DNA from: Pohlia nutans
Taxonomy: Eukaryota; Streptophyta; Bryopsida; Bryales; Mniaceae
DNA: 64,000 nt
Direction of reading: 5' to 3'
Assembly: GCA_022496805.1 (NCBI GenBank)
Contig: CM040088.1
Span: 21,979,001 to 22,043,000, forward strand
The number at the start of each line of letters is the position of its first letter. The stretch's first letter is position 1. Positions 23,164 through 35,010 of this stretch are shown here, piece after piece. The notes under the pieces are model-generated. The model was not told the origin of the DNA. It searched no databases and saw only the letters and a list, made by a program, of their open reading frames with translations. A program made the position numbers and the translations under genes.

Positions 23164-24245
23164 TCACTTTGAGTTACACAACTATTTTGCACAAACCTCC
23201 TTATTTCATATCAGGACCCTGTAATACTGGCTGTTATATTTTGTTGCATGTTTATGACTACTCCCTGTTATATTCTGTTGCATTGCAACTAGTCCCAGTG
23301 ACCTTCTCGACATACATTACTCAACCCTGTGACATTAACTGTGTACCTTACTCATCCTTGTGACATTCACTGGGTACATTACTGATCCCTGTGACATTCG
23401 CTGCGCACATTACTGATCCCTGTGACATTCTATGGGTACATTACTGATCGCTGTCACATTTAGTCAATTCAACAACATTGCGTGCTCCACACAGTTAGAG
23501 GGAATGCAAGGTCACCTTCTCCTTCGCAGTCGAGCGGTGATTGCTTTTTAAAATTTTAGGATAGCATGTCTAGTTTAACCAATTAAACCAAATTTCAAAT
23601 TTTAAAAATAAAATCTGTAATTTTGGTGAATGTTCAGAGGTAAAATACATTAAATGAGTATTTCAAACATTTTCTCAAAGTTTGACCATACAGATAATTA
23701 TGTTACCACTTTAGCACTTCTCCAAAAACCCAAAAATATACCTCTGAACACAGACTAAACATGCGAAATGCCAAGTTGTCATGGCTAAAGAAAAAATGAC
23801 AATGATCAAGTAATTTACCAATTCATTATAGCCAAAGACGACATAGTCAAAGCCAAAACTAAGAAATCACTTATTGTACACTTGGCATTTTGGTTTTTGG
23901 TTTGTGCTATTTGTTTTTGGCCATAGTAGTTTGGCATTCGTCATTACGGTTTACATTGTGTCAAAAATGTATTCGATAATTGTTAGTTCCTAAACAATTA
24001 GTCCCAGTGACCTTCCCAAGATACATTACTGAACCCTGTGACATTAACTGTGTACCTTACTCATCCTTGTGACATTCACTGGGTACATTACTGATCCCTG
24101 TGACATTCGGTGCGCACATTACTGATCCCTATGACATTCTATGGGTACATTACTGATCACTGTCACATTCAGTCAATTCAACAACATTGCGTGCTCCACA
24201 CAGTTAGCGGGAATGCAAGGTCATCTTCTCCTTCGCAGTCGAGCG
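23164..24245. repeat. Intron repeat blocks 2 and 3 with AT-rich DNA between
   Basis: Blocks 2 (23164-23540) and 3 (24000-24245) are near copies of each other, with GTGACATTC/TACATTACTGAT units and the shared ending GTGCTCCACACAGTTAG. About 450 bp of AT-rich DNA without coding features separates them. They form the intron between the NLS exons of the minus-strand gene. Confidence 0.75.
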
Positions 24246-24482
24246 CCGATTGCTGTGACCTATCTGATCCTCCAAGAGCTTCTCGGCCTCGCCCTTCCTC
24301 TTCTTCGGCGCTTGTTTAACCTTTTTCGACGGCACTTGGGCTGCGATGGCGATGGTTGCCAAGGGGAGGTCGGGTGGGGCACTTTCCCCGGAGTTCTCGG
24401 CAGCGATGGCGACTGCTGCGGTGGGATCCGCTGGAACACTATCCCCGGAGTCACCGGACTTCGCCAAGTCCCTCAAACCCTA
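24246..24482 (-). CDS. Ala/Ser-rich exon with NLS, minus-strand CACTA gene
   Basis: The exon follows a pyrimidine-poor acceptor near 24483 and reads LRDLAKSGDSGDSVPAD, then repeats of APPDLPLATIAIAA type, then a basic cluster (SKKVKQAPKKRKGEAEKLLE). It is low-complexity and probably disordered with a nuclear localisation signal. No domain is recognised. It sits between the coiled-coil exon and the FCP1-like exon. Confidence 0.45.
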
Positions 24483-24610
24483 AACCAGACGTTGGAGCAA
24501 GTGAATACAACATATTTGGGCACTAAATGATTCACTGACCACTAACATCTTCTTCCATTGTATAGTCGTGAGTGTTGAAGTCATACCTCCACTGCTGCTT
24601 CAGCTACCTG

Positions 24611-25046
24611 CTAAATTGTCACGTGGACCTCCTCTTCCGTGTTCGTTGCAGTTTTAACTCTGCCCCACACTGGGTCCTCGGGAACTACAGCTACTGCCGG
24701 TGGTTTCGCTGCTGCCGGGTGGGCCTCCTCCAATCCTGTGTTTCCCACTTCCGACAACTCTTGTGGTGTGTTAGGCGGCCGTATCCTCCGGACCTTGAGG
24801 AGCAGCTGCTTGAGAGTAATTTTCACGTCCTCCACCTCACTTGCGAGACTGTCTATGCGTGTGTCCATGGAATTCCTTAAAGCTGCCAGGTCTCGTGGAT
24901 TGGACACTCCCCCCCTTGAAGAGGACAACTACGGGCGGCCTGATTTCCCCGGTGTCCTCAGCTCCGCTTCGATTTCCAACTGCGTTGGGGGGCCATCCAA
25001 CTCTGCAGCCTGTGAGAGAAGCAACTGTCCATCCATAAAGTTCCAA
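24611..25046 (-). pseudogene. Coiled-coil segment of minus-strand CACTA gene
   Basis: Minus-strand frames give QAAELDGPPTQLEIEAELRTP and then LRNSMDTRIDSLASEVEDVK with heptad-like leucines (KITLKQLLLKV), followed by a Pro/Ala-rich tail. A stop or frame change near 24925 separates the two pieces. Coiled coils of this kind follow the Transposase_24/TNPA region in many plant CACTA proteins and may mediate oligomerisation; this is inference. Confidence 0.45.
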
Positions 25047-25559
25047 AACTGAAGATCAACAAGATACAACCCCACAGTCAAGACATGGATTTCTGCCTGT
25101 ACACCATATCAATTGCAGACTTGCGTAAGGAAGCACGACAGAAACTAGAGACCACAGAACACCTCTGTGTACTCACTTAATTGCCTTGAGAACAGGTTTC
25201 CAATATGACTTTGTATAGTCATTTTCTCGAGATAAGTGACTGCAGAATATGACACTATACAGTCACTCTACTTAGAAAATGTCACTGCCGGCAATCACCT
25301 ACAAGAGATCGGCATATGAACATCACTCGTGATATCAGTAGTTCAATCACCAGCACGTTTAGGGTCACTTACAAGAACATGACAACAAAGTACACTTCAC
25401 ACCATAGTTTGTACGCACTTGCTTCAAAAGTCTTGGATTGCAATGAGAACAAAATTAAAAAGAAATCTCAATAAGTAAAAATGAAAAATTCATGACAAGG
25501 AGCAAGTCATATATACAATTTAATCAACCACGGGGTGAACGCAGGTTTAGGGTCACTTA

Positions 25560-26370
25560 CCAGGCGGGATCGCACTTCTCCCTCAGACCGCCCGGAGTGC
25601 GAGACATTGTGCACAACCTGACGCACGTTCTTCATCTATTCAGCCTCCGCCTTCTTGTCCTCCCTCGCTATCAGCTTCTTAAAGTTCTCCACGTGCTCTT
25701 TCTTCACGTACCCTGGAAGACGGTCGCCCTTATCGAGCAGCCTCTTCATGTTAGACCTCTTCGTCCGCATTTGTTACCGGAGTATTTGGAAGAAGACGTC
25801 CTCGGGAACGTCACCTAGTCCACCCCGGTATTCGTACTGCGCCACCATCTTGTCCTTGATCGCCATCAACAGCGCTCGAGGATGCGCCTTGAAATTGTCG
25901 ATGCTCCAGTCCAAGTCACGGGAGTAGCCCCGTAGCTTGGTGAGCCAATCCGGCCTGTGTGCCCCCGTTGGCGTTCCCCCATCGTCGACTTCAACCCACA
26001 GGCGACTGTCTCTGTTGTCGCTTTTCTTCACTTGCCGCCTAAAAGTCTTCAACTTGGACTGCCGGCGTGGGGAGGCACCGGCGTTCCGCACCTTCTAGCG
26101 CAAGTCACGGGAATCTCCACCCTGCTCAGCCATCCGCCTCTATACTACGAGTTCCTTCAATTCGATCTCATCGATCAATCTCGTGTCCCGCTCGACCGGT
26201 ATATCCTCGTCTTCCTCGTCATAGTATTCATCTTCCTCCGCCTCCTCCTCCTCTTCCTCAATCTGGGTTTCTCGCAAGCCCGGTGACAAAAGGTCCTCGT
26301 CCAGCGCCTCGTTGGTGCTCCCCCCCTGTATCGGTGAAGACATTTTGCTCTTCCTTTGAGGAGGGTCCAC
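25560..26370 (-). pseudogene. Transposase_24/TNPA-like exon with in-frame stops
   Basis: One minus-strand frame runs from an acidic N-terminus (EEEEEEAEEDEYYDEEDED) through KLRGYSRDLDWSIDNFK, KRSNMKRLLDKGDRLPGYV and a basic tail. The order (acidic, then Lys/Arg and Trp, then K-x-M-K-x-L) resembles the Transposase_24 or Ptta/En/Spm accessory protein that binds transposon ends. Stops interrupt the frame near 26140, 26096, 25774 and 25634; each could come from one C-to-T change in a CAG, CAA or similar codon. I infer an inactivated TNPA-type gene, but the family match is from pattern alone. Confidence 0.5.
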
Positions 26371-26961
26371 CGCCCACGACCTAGGCTTATCAGAAGAATC
26401 ATGCCCCCCCTACAAGAGACGAACAAAGTGTCAAGCCAGCAATGGAATTCAGTCTGCATGTATAGTGAGCCATTTTGATCAGTCCTGTTGATCAACCAAC
26501 TAGTATGACTGAAGCCAGTTATGTTCTTTTATATATGACAGCGACCCGTCATGTTTACGGAAACACGACTGCATGCAGTCATATTTTGCAACATGACTAC
26601 GGGAAATGCTTCGTATCAATTAGCCAGCCCAAAATTTTATGTAGCAATGTGGCCTGCAGTGGTCATGTAGTAGTCTGCAGATCGAGTATACCTTGATGGC
26701 TGTCGATCGGAGCAGGTCAAACTTCTCTCGGAATCAAAATTAACTTCCCGACATAATTAAATATTATTCCATTTTCACTGGAGTCAATTCAGCTCACCTT
26801 GAATTGATTAAGTTACCTTTAGTTCACATGAATTGATTAAGTTACATGTAGTGCACATTTTTGCAACATGACTACGGGATATACATCACACTTGTTCTTA
26901 TTCAATTATGGACCAAATAAATTTGGTAGTTTATACAGATGATAATGGAGAGACATGCTTG

Positions 26962-27112
26962 CATTACTAGAAAATCCAACTGTTCTGTTGATTCGGTCGC
27001 GTTGATGCAGGACACTTTTTTGTTGATTTGAACAGAAATCTGTTGATTTGGACAAAAACGCGACCGTATCAACGCGACCGAATCAACAGAACAATTGGAT
27101 TCTCTAGTAGTG
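26962..27112. mobile_element. 151-bp mini-CACTA nested in the large CACTA
   Basis: The ends CATTACTAGAAAATCCAACT and AATTGGATTCTCTAGTAGTG are inverted repeats extending about 45 bp (GTTCTGTTGATTCGGTCGCG inside). TTG flanks both sides (26959-26961, 27113-27115). The termini differ from those of the host element, and a larger relative lies at 58293-61273. Confidence 0.88.
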
Positions 27113-27256
27113 TTGTGATGGGAAAAAATTGCAATGCATTGTCAGCTTTCAGTTGCAGGATGTACACATTGCAATTTGATCCACTCACTGTTGCAAAACT
27201 ATGGCTTCATTAGAATAGAGTAGAAATTGGACACCATGTTTGAAGTCTTACCTTTC

Positions 27257-27557
27257 ATCGATTTGTTTTCAACCGCTCCTCCTCGCGTTCGTCTTCACCG
27301 TCATCCTCAACGCCACACTCGGAGTCGGTTAGCAGCGTCCTCTTCCTTGCTCGCGTGCGCGCTGGCTTGACGGTACAAGGCTCTTGTAAGGGCAGGGTAC
27401 AGCTGCTCTCAACAACATCCGCAATCTCAATCGACGTCATTTCCAACACCGGCAACGTAATTGCCGGGAAACTAGCAATTGCGCGGAACACTTCAATTTG
27501 CTTGTCATCCGGCATATTAGCAATGTCTCTTATCACTTTACCAACAAAGTTGTCCAT
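27257..27557 (-). CDS. Probable first exon of minus-strand CACTA gene
   Basis: An ATG at 27557 opens a 100-codon frame: MDNFVGKVIRDIANMPDDKQ, a hydrophobic middle, then a basic RTRARKR cluster and an acidic end. An in-frame TGA at 27258 (one transition from CGA) precedes a good GTAAG donor. The family is not recognised. Its position upstream of the Transposase_24-like exon and divergent from the TNP2 gene suggests the amino terminus of the same gene. Confidence 0.4.
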
Positions 27558-28100
27558 ATCAACACAAATTATGACTACTCCAAGTCACAACTGCAGCGAA
27601 ATGTGACTCCAAGGAGTCACGATGTCTGCAGCATGAGACCCCACGGACTCACAGTGGGAATCACAGCATGACACGAGGGAGTCACAGCGGCTGTACAACG
27701 TCACTCAACGGAGTCACGATGCCCTGCCAGTATGACTCTAGAGTGTCATCGCAGCTAGGACAACCTCAATATCTGTTAGGGTTAACAACCACATGCCTTA
27801 CAAGCCCTTCAACCTGCAAGAACTGCCCCTTTGTGAGGATTGTAGCGCTTCTGAAGATTCTACCCTCTTAGAAGCAATTGGAGAGCATACAATTCCCTAC
27901 CCTTCTAGAATCAAAACCATGCTCACCATCACCATGCTCACTAGCACCATGATCACCAGCACCAACTAATTCAGGAGTTTAGGTATAACAGACACAAGTA
28001 CTCCAGTACTGCAAGTGCTAGTTCTGAAGCTTAGGGTTTGAACATCACAACTCTGAACTCTGTGTGTTCTAGGGCTCAAGTTTTCTGAAGCCATGGCGTA
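27558..28100. repeat. GTGACT/GAGTCAC repeat cluster upstream of the minus-strand gene
   Basis: Between 27565 and 27760 at least seven GTGACTCC/GGAGTCAC words occur (GGAGTCACGATG, GACTCACAGTGG and similar). The rest has no visible feature. It lies in the shared region between the two divergent CACTA genes. Confidence 0.6.
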
Positions 28101-28199
28101 GTGTCCAATTATATACTAGTTTTTGACCAGCACATGCCATGTACATAACATGATTCAGGTGATCAACAACACTTGGCCCCACTTGAACTCAATATGGTC

Positions 28200-28880
28200 A
28201 TTTGAAACCATGGTCTTCAGAGGTTTCTGCTATACATGGAATTCAACCTGGCTTAGGGTTTCAAGTTTATTCTGCCGCAAGCGGCTCTAACAGAAGCTTA
28301 GGGTTCCAAGCTTATTCTGCCGCAAGCTTAGGGTTTCAACAAGATACAGCCGATTCAGCATGCTTAGGGTTTCAAGCTGAAGGAAGTTCGGACGCTCTTA
28401 CTACGCTAGGCGCACCCTGATGTTTCAGCATGCTTAGGGTTTCAAGCTGAAGGAAGTTCTAGCAATTACTGCGCTAAGCGCACTCTGATGTTTCAGCATG
28501 GCTTAGGGTTTCAAGCTTAAGCGCGCTGCAGGCTCTTACTGCGCTAGGCGCACCACAACCACCCTAGCTATTCTAGCAATCGGGAAACCACAACCACCCT
28601 AGCAATTCTAGCAATCGGGAAACTCTAGCAATTCTAGCAAACCCTAGCAATTCTAGCAAACCCTAGCAATTCTAGCAATCGGCAAGTTCTAGCAATTCTA
28701 GCAATCGGGTGAACTTCGGCTGAAACCCTAGCAATCGGCAAACCCAGCAATCGGCTGAAACCCTAGCAATCGGCAAGGTAACCCCAGCAATCGGCGACTG
28801 CAGAATTGAGCGCAAGGTAACCCCAACAATCGGCAAACCCAGCAATCGGCAACAATTGAGCGCAAGAATTGAGCGCAAGG
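28200..28880. repeat. Central repeat region with GCTTAGGGTTTCAAGC and CTAGCAATCGG arrays
   Basis: At 28240-28520 five to six copies of GCTTAGGGTTTCAAGC alternate with CTGCGCTAGGCGCACC-like blocks. At 28560-28860 about twenty degenerate copies of CTAGCAATTCTAGCAATCGG follow. Many units contain AGGGTTT or AACCCTAG, which resemble plant telo-box promoter elements. The position between divergent genes suggests a promoter role, not proven. Confidence 0.6.
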
Positions 28881-28984
28881 TAAAGCACTCACCTTCTGTC
28901 TTTTGGCCGTTTGAAGGTTTTCTTTTGCTGCGCAATCCCAGGCAACCCCAAACTGTTCAAAACTTATGTGTTTTGCGCAATCAT

Positions 28985-29191
28985 CTTGCTCCTCAGGCGC
29001 TCGTACTCTGGAGGTGAAGGCGCCATCATGGAATCCAGCCTCACACAAGCGCCGAGCTACGTGAAGTGGCACATCCGCTGAAGTGGAAGCTTGAGTATTC
29101 TTGGGTGCCGCTGGTACACGTTGGCCTGGTCAACCCCCGCCACGTGTACTTCATTGACCACGCCCTTACGCAGTTTGTGACTACGTTCAGT
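28985..29191 (+). other. Possible orphan exon
   Basis: One plus frame is open from about 29005 to a GTATGTG donor at 29192 and reads plausible protein (LKWKLEYSWVPLVHVGLVN, HVYFIDHALTQF). No domain is recognised. It could be a captured host exon or an additional exon of the transposase gene. Confidence 0.25.
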
Positions 29192-29339
29192 GAGGTATGT
29201 GACACTCGACTGTCATACAACACCCTAGAGTCATCCACATGACGCCCTCTTGTCAGCTATATGACTCTGCAGTCTTGTATGACTCTCTCCTGTAATTTTT
29301 CCTACGCACAGTGGTATGACTGAGTTTTGTGATATAAAT

Positions 29340-30450
29340 GGCCTTTAGTGTGTGTCAGAATAGTATTGTCCCTGCCTCAAAACACTAGAACCCTGAAACC
29401 CTAAATTACTATGCGGCGCATATATCTATCAACTGCTATAATCATTTGCAATTAAAGCCTCCATCTAATTACTAGTGATTATAAACACTAAAAACTCTAA
29501 ATCCAAAAACAATAAAATCAGCCGCTCAGTGTAGGGAATCTTCTCATAATGAAAGAGTTCAACCGAGTTACTTGTTTGTTATCCCTTACAGAGCCCTCTC
29601 TACGATGTTGTAGACCCTCTATCTAAAAACACAATAATGTACCCTAAACCCAGGCCTCTCAGTGCATGCCACTTCCTATGTACACAATCAAACTATGTTA
29701 TAGTGAAAAATTTGGAACCTCGCATAATAAGATATTGATTGGTTGAATTTGTAACTTTTGTTCATTTTAGTGTTATTAGTGAGGTGTGAGATAAAGAAGA
29801 CTTTTAGTTTGTAGGCAATTAGATTCTCGTTTAGTAAAATTAACACGTGTTCTTACTTTTAGCTTTAGTTTTTGTAGAGAAATTAGATAATTTTATTTAT
29901 TTATTTTTAATTCCTATTTCAAGACCAAGCCACGTTCTTTGTGTTGTAGACCCTATATCTAAAAACACAAGAATGTACTCTAGACCTAGCCTCTTAGTGC
30001 ATGGCATTTCCTTGTACCTTGTACTTGTGAACCGGATTACTTGTGGTGATCCCTTGTAGAGCCTTCCCTATGATGTTACAAATGGTAGCACTGGACCCTA
30101 AATCTTCGCCTCTTTGTGCATGGCATTCACTTGTACCATGAAGATGTAAACTAGGTTCTTTGGAGTAGGGAATCCGGATTTTGTACACTTGATAAGACTC
30201 ACGTGCTATATTTGTATCCGATGGAGATACAATCAATCAAACGCATTGTGCAAAAAAAAACTTGATAAACAATTTGTAATAAGGTTGTAAATAGAACTTC
30301 ATCCTCTAAAGGATTGAGCAACCCTATATTAATGTGTAATTGTAACTCGGGGTGCCCACTACTGTTTTCTTCATATTTGCACAATCAACTTTTTAAATCC
30401 ATCACCAATATATTTCAATCAATTGTTATATAAAACAAGGAATAAAGCAT
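29340..30450. other. AT-rich interior with three related segments
   Basis: No gene. Three segments near 29590, 29945 and 30085 share TAGACCC-TATCTAAAAACACA and CTCTTAGTGCATGGCA type words, showing internal duplication. A GTGACT-type cluster follows at 30460-30600. Confidence 0.4.
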
Positions 30451-30696
30451 ATGAAAGTGGAGTGATGTATGTGACATTCAGGAGTTATGTAACACTCTAG
30501 AGTCATCAACATAACGCCCACTAGTCATCTATATGACTCTGTAGTCTTGAATGACTCCCTCCTGTAATATTTCTTACGCACAGTGGTATGCTTGAGATTA
30601 TTGATAGCACCCCCCTTTAGTGTGTATCATAATAGTATTGTATATGCCTCAAAGCACCATGTCACCCTAACCGTGTGCTCGAGTTCTTTCCATAGG

Positions 30697-30922
30697 ATGG
30701 AACAAGGGGAGCAGGAACGCTTGAAGCATCTACAATTATGGCAAGAAGAAGAGATTCAAGCGGACTCCATGCGATTAACAAAGTACCCATGCCCATGCAT
30801 GGAATGTGCAGGAGGGAAAGTCCTCGATCGAGCCACGATTTGGAAGCATCTTCGCACTAGAAGAAGGGACCCGGTTTTCACAGCTTCGATTTTGGTAAAT
30901 GATTTCAACCACCCATTCCTCA
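30697..30922 (+). CDS. Transposase-associated (TAM-like) zinc-motif exon of the TNP2 gene
   Basis: An ATG at 30697 starts a frame with RLTKYPCPCMECAGG, IWKHLRTRRRDPVF and a donor at 30923 (CA/gtaagc). The C-x-C-x-x-C pattern followed by W-x-H-L is the hallmark of the plant transposase-associated domain at the N-terminus of CACTA TNP2 proteins. The next exon begins near 30991, where two frames remain open, so the junction to the SET exon is unresolved. Confidence 0.6.
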
Positions 30923-31023
30923 GTAAGCAAAGCGGCGTGGTCCTACGTACGGTGCCAAGGTTTAAAAATCTGTGTTCATGAATTATGTAGGCCCGGTGGA
31001 GACCGATAGTAAGAGCCGCATGT

Positions 31024-31595
31024 TTGACATCACTGACAACGTTTCTAAGTCAAACACAGTCCTACGAGAACGCCATACCCACAGTGACATCTGCAAGAGT
31101 TACTCGATTGCAGAAGTGGCGGTCAGACGTGTATGATGGACAATGGTGTGACGGGCCCATTCCAAAGCTAACTTCATTCATATATTGGAAAAGAGATTGG
31201 CAAGTGAAAGTGTCCAAATACCGCTTTATGGGTTGGGGTCTATTTGCAATGCAACCCGCCAAAGAGGGTGAGGAACTGCTTCCTTTTGTAGGAACACAGT
31301 ACACATCGGCGAAGTACAAAATCTTGAGCAAGGCACAACCCCGAATGAAATCGTATGTGATGCGCGCGGAGTCGGACCTGTACATCGACGGAGATGTAGA
31401 GAAAGGGAATGTCGCTGGATTCATTAATAGTTCCATCGGGTGCTCTGAAATAGGCAATGTCTTGTGGGAGTTTCGCATGTTGCCTAAACCGTGGAACCTC
31501 GAGGAATGGGAATATGTAATTACCATAGCAACAAGGGACATCATGGCCGGAGAAGAACTCTATGCGCATTACCCTCTAAATCCGAGCAGTGTATG
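31024..31595 (+). CDS. SET-domain exon carried by the CACTA element
   Basis: The frame reads KYRFMGWGLFAMQPAKEGEE (SET-N, G-x-G-L-F-A), FVGTQY, SYVMRAESDLYIDGD, EKGNVAGFINSS and ATRDIMAGEELYAHYP (the C-terminal GEEL-x-x-x-Y). These are the SET lysine-methyltransferase motifs in the right order and spacing. The NHSC motif is altered (FINSSIGC), so His is replaced by Ser. The open frame extends upstream to about 30991, behind an acceptor. It ends at a donor (TATG/gtaaat, 31596) and lies between the TAM-like exon and the Transposase_21 exon on the same strand, so it may be a fused domain or a separate gene. Activity is doubtful without the His. Confidence 0.75.
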
Positions 31596-31861
31596 GTAAA
31601 TGACTAAAAGCAATAATACACTAGCTGCGGCCTAAACGGCAAGACTACAGTCAGTGACTGTCTTTGTAATATGTCTAGTGACAGTCATATTTTCTCCAAA
31701 ATGACTATAGACAGTAACTGCTTATCACTGTAATGTGACTACTGACAGTCACATTTTTTCAAAATGACTACAGTCAGTAACTGCTTATCACTGTAATACA
31801 AGTCCAACCAGTCATATATTGCGTATCATGTCTACGATGAGTCACTCCATGTGTGGACAAG
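31596..31861. repeat. Intron made of GTGACTG/CAGTCAC repeats
   Basis: Between a GTAAAT donor and an ACAAG acceptor there are at least eight copies of GTGACTG, CAGTCAT or AGTAACTGCTTATCACTGTA in both orientations. The same kind of repeat fills the other introns of this element. Confidence 0.7.
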
Positions 31862-33557
31862 ACTAAACAACATGGACACACTTGGGGCGCAGGTGGATGC
31901 AATAACAATGAGAACCCTCAATAGGAAATGCATGAAACAGTGTATCATCAGAAAGTGGACTGTGACATCCAAAGTGTTGTCCCTGGAATTGCAGGACAAG
32001 TACAGCCCCTTGAACTTGACCCCTAATGCACCAAGCAGTGGGCAAGGTAGTCATCCTTCGTCTAGTCCCAGTATTGACGGCGGAGAAGCTACGGAAATAG
32101 ATGTTTTACGCATGGTGGCAGAGTGCTTCAACAAGTATGACAATGTCAACTTAGGGGGTTGCGATACCAACCCTTCCATACATGACGGAGTTGATGTTGA
32201 GTTCAATGAAGTGCCGCCGGTCGGGGACGATGGCTTCCCACTGAGTACCAACGAAGGTAGCGATGACGGAATGGAGGACAATAACGACCCTATGGAATCA
32301 AGCGGGACAGCGATGAACATCAAGGACCCTAGTGGCATAGTCTTGGATACCCTTTTACGCGAAGCAAATACTCCGCTTTATGCAGGGAGCTCCTCCAACT
32401 GTCTCACCTCCATACTCATGATACTTGTTTGTTGCACGACTTTTGGCGTATCAAACAACTTTGTGGACGAGTTGTTGAAGTTATTGCACGAGTCAATATT
32501 GCCCAAGGGCAACACGCTTCCGAAAACATTTCACGAAGCGAAGTGTTTGTTGATGAAATTGGGGTTGTCCTACAACTCCATACATGCGTGTAGAGATGGG
32601 TGTTGTTTATTTTGGAAAGAATTGGAGGATGCAACGGAGTGCCCAATATGCCACAAATCCCGGTACGTAGACAACTCCAAAACAATACCGGTCAAAGTAT
32701 TGAGACATTTTCCGTTGATCCCTCGTTTGCGAAGAATGTATAGTTGTACACGGCTAGCGGAGCTCATGAAGTGGCACGTGGACGGAAAGAGCAAGGACAA
32801 GGTGATGAGATCCGTGGTTGACTCAAAGGCATGGAATCACGTGAATAGTACATGGCTGGAGTTTGCGAAAGAAGGACGTAACGTTAGGCTAGGCTTGGCA
32901 CTAGATGGTGTGAACCCATTCAGGAACCAAAGTCTGAGCCACTCCACGTGGCCCGTGGTCATGCTAAACTACAATCTCCCCCCTTGGCTAATGACCAAAA
33001 ACTTCTTTATGATGCTCACGCTACTAATACCCGGAAAAGAAAGTGTGACGGACAAGAACGTGGATGTGTACTTGACACCATTAATGGAGGAGCTGCAAGA
33101 GCTATGGGAAGGGACCGATTGCGTGGATGGATCGCAAAAAAACTCCGGCGACAAAACATTCAAGCTACGAGGTATGCTATTGTGGACAGTGAACGATTTT
33201 CCGGCATACGGATTGATTTTTGGCCAAGTCACGAAAGGACACAAGACGTGTCCCGTGTGTGGCCCCAACGTAGTAACCCGGCGCTCGAAAGCACTGAAGA
33301 AGAATGTGTACCTTGGGCATAGACGGCATTTGCCGATAGCGCACCAATGGAGGTGACAAAGGGCCAATTTTGATGGCCAACCTGACATGCGACCTCGACC
33401 ACGAAGGATGAGCGGTCGAGAGCACTTGGCGTTTGCGAATGCTCGACAAGAGTGGACAAGCAAGATCCACACGAATGAAGGACGACAAATGCCGGACCTT
33501 GTACATGAACATGGAGTGAAGAGAAGGACATGTCTTTTTGACCTTCCCTATTGGAAA

Positions 33558-33802
33558 GTACGTGTATCTAACGCAGTCTTGTACAGTGACATGACTGTAC
33601 ACAGTGATGTTGTCATGCGTGGACTCTAAATTCTAACTGAATGCAGTGATTTGCCGTGGAATATGACTGTGCACAGTGCTATTCTGATTCTTGGATTCCA
33701 GTTTAGGACTCAATGCAGTGATGTGACGCGGAATGTGGCTGCACATAGCGATGATGTGTGTTCATGGAATCTAATATGTGACTCTGTGGAGTCACTGTAC
33801 AG
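33558..33802. repeat. TNP2 intron with GTGACT-type repeats
   Basis: The donor GTACGT follows YWK codons and the acceptor is GTACAG. The intron carries CAGTGACATGACTGTACACA, ATGCAGTGATGTGACGCGGA and GTGACTCTGTGGAGTCACTG, all variants of the subterminal motif. Confidence 0.75.
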
Positions 33803-34701
33803 GATCTTCTAATCTGACACACATTGGATGTCATGCACTGTGAAAAAAACATTGCCGTGAATATTATGAAGACCATATTCGTAGAGAAGGACACCCTCGG
33901 AGCTCGTCTTGATATGAAGGAAGCGGGTATACGCAAACATCTATGGCCCGTACGCGGAAAGAAACAAGGCAGCGTCATATTACCTCGGTCATCATACGTT
34001 CTTACGAAAGAAGAGCGTCAGGTCTTTGTAGACCAAGTGCTTTCCTTGCGAACTCCCTCTTAGTACGTCGGGCAGCTAAAGAAGCGTGTGAACACGGATG
34101 GGCAAATCAAAGGCCTTAAATCACATGACTACCATGTCCTCCTCCAGCAGGTGTTGCCACTGTGTGTGCGCACTACATTGGCGAAGGAAGTTCAGACGGC
34201 AATAATCATGTTGAGCCGAGTATTCCGGAGGATATGTGCGAAGACCATCGATCCGAAGGCTATAGAAGATATGAAATGCGAAGCGGTCATCGCATTATGC
34301 ATGTTGGAGAAGGAGTTCCCACCGTCATTCTTCAACATTATGAGCCACTTGGTGTTGCACCTCGTGAACGAAGTGGAAATCTGTGGTCCCGTTCATACAC
34401 GTTGGATGTACCCTATTGAGAGGTATTTGAAGACACTAAAAGGCTACGTTCGAAATCGAGCTCGACCAGAGGGTTGCATGGCCGAAGGCTATGCTATAGT
34501 TGAGGCATTGGGATTCTGCACCGAGTATATGCAAGAGTATACGACTACTACTCGAAGAGTATGGGACAATAAAGAAGACCCTTCAATGTACGACGAGATC
34601 TTCGAAGGCAACGAGCGCCCTCGCTATCTGTCATCGAACCTCCGAGGATGGATTCAAGAGTTCGTGGTGACCAACGCGACACCATTGGAAGATTGGAGGA
34701 G

Positions 34702-35010
34702 GTGAGTTCACATCACTAGGGAATATGAATGTTGTTGTGGACAATGTGACTACACTCAGTGATAGCAATGATATCCGTGACTGCCTCCAATGTCTTCCGC
34801 AACGGCCGCTCGTGATATCAGTGACTGTCCCCGGAGATGTTAGTGACTGCCCCTAGAGATATTAGTGACTGCCTCCAATGAGACCACTAGATCTGCATCC
34901 AGTGATGCAGTGGTTGCCACGAGCAGCCACAATGGGCTATACATTACGTTCTAAATCCTGAAGATTCTGTGAAGATGTACGAGACCATATTTAACTCTTC
35001 TGTCCTACAG
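34702..35010. repeat. TNP2 intron with TAGTGACTGCC repeats
   Basis: This GTGAGT...CCTACAG intron contains five to six units of ATATTAGTGACTGCCTCCAA type in tandem. Confidence 0.75.

Noticed and set aside
31596..31870. A definite SET-to-Transposase_21 fusion through this intron
   Set aside because: With the most obvious acceptor the joined codon would be a stop, and other acceptors change frame, so fusion cannot be claimed from sequence alone.
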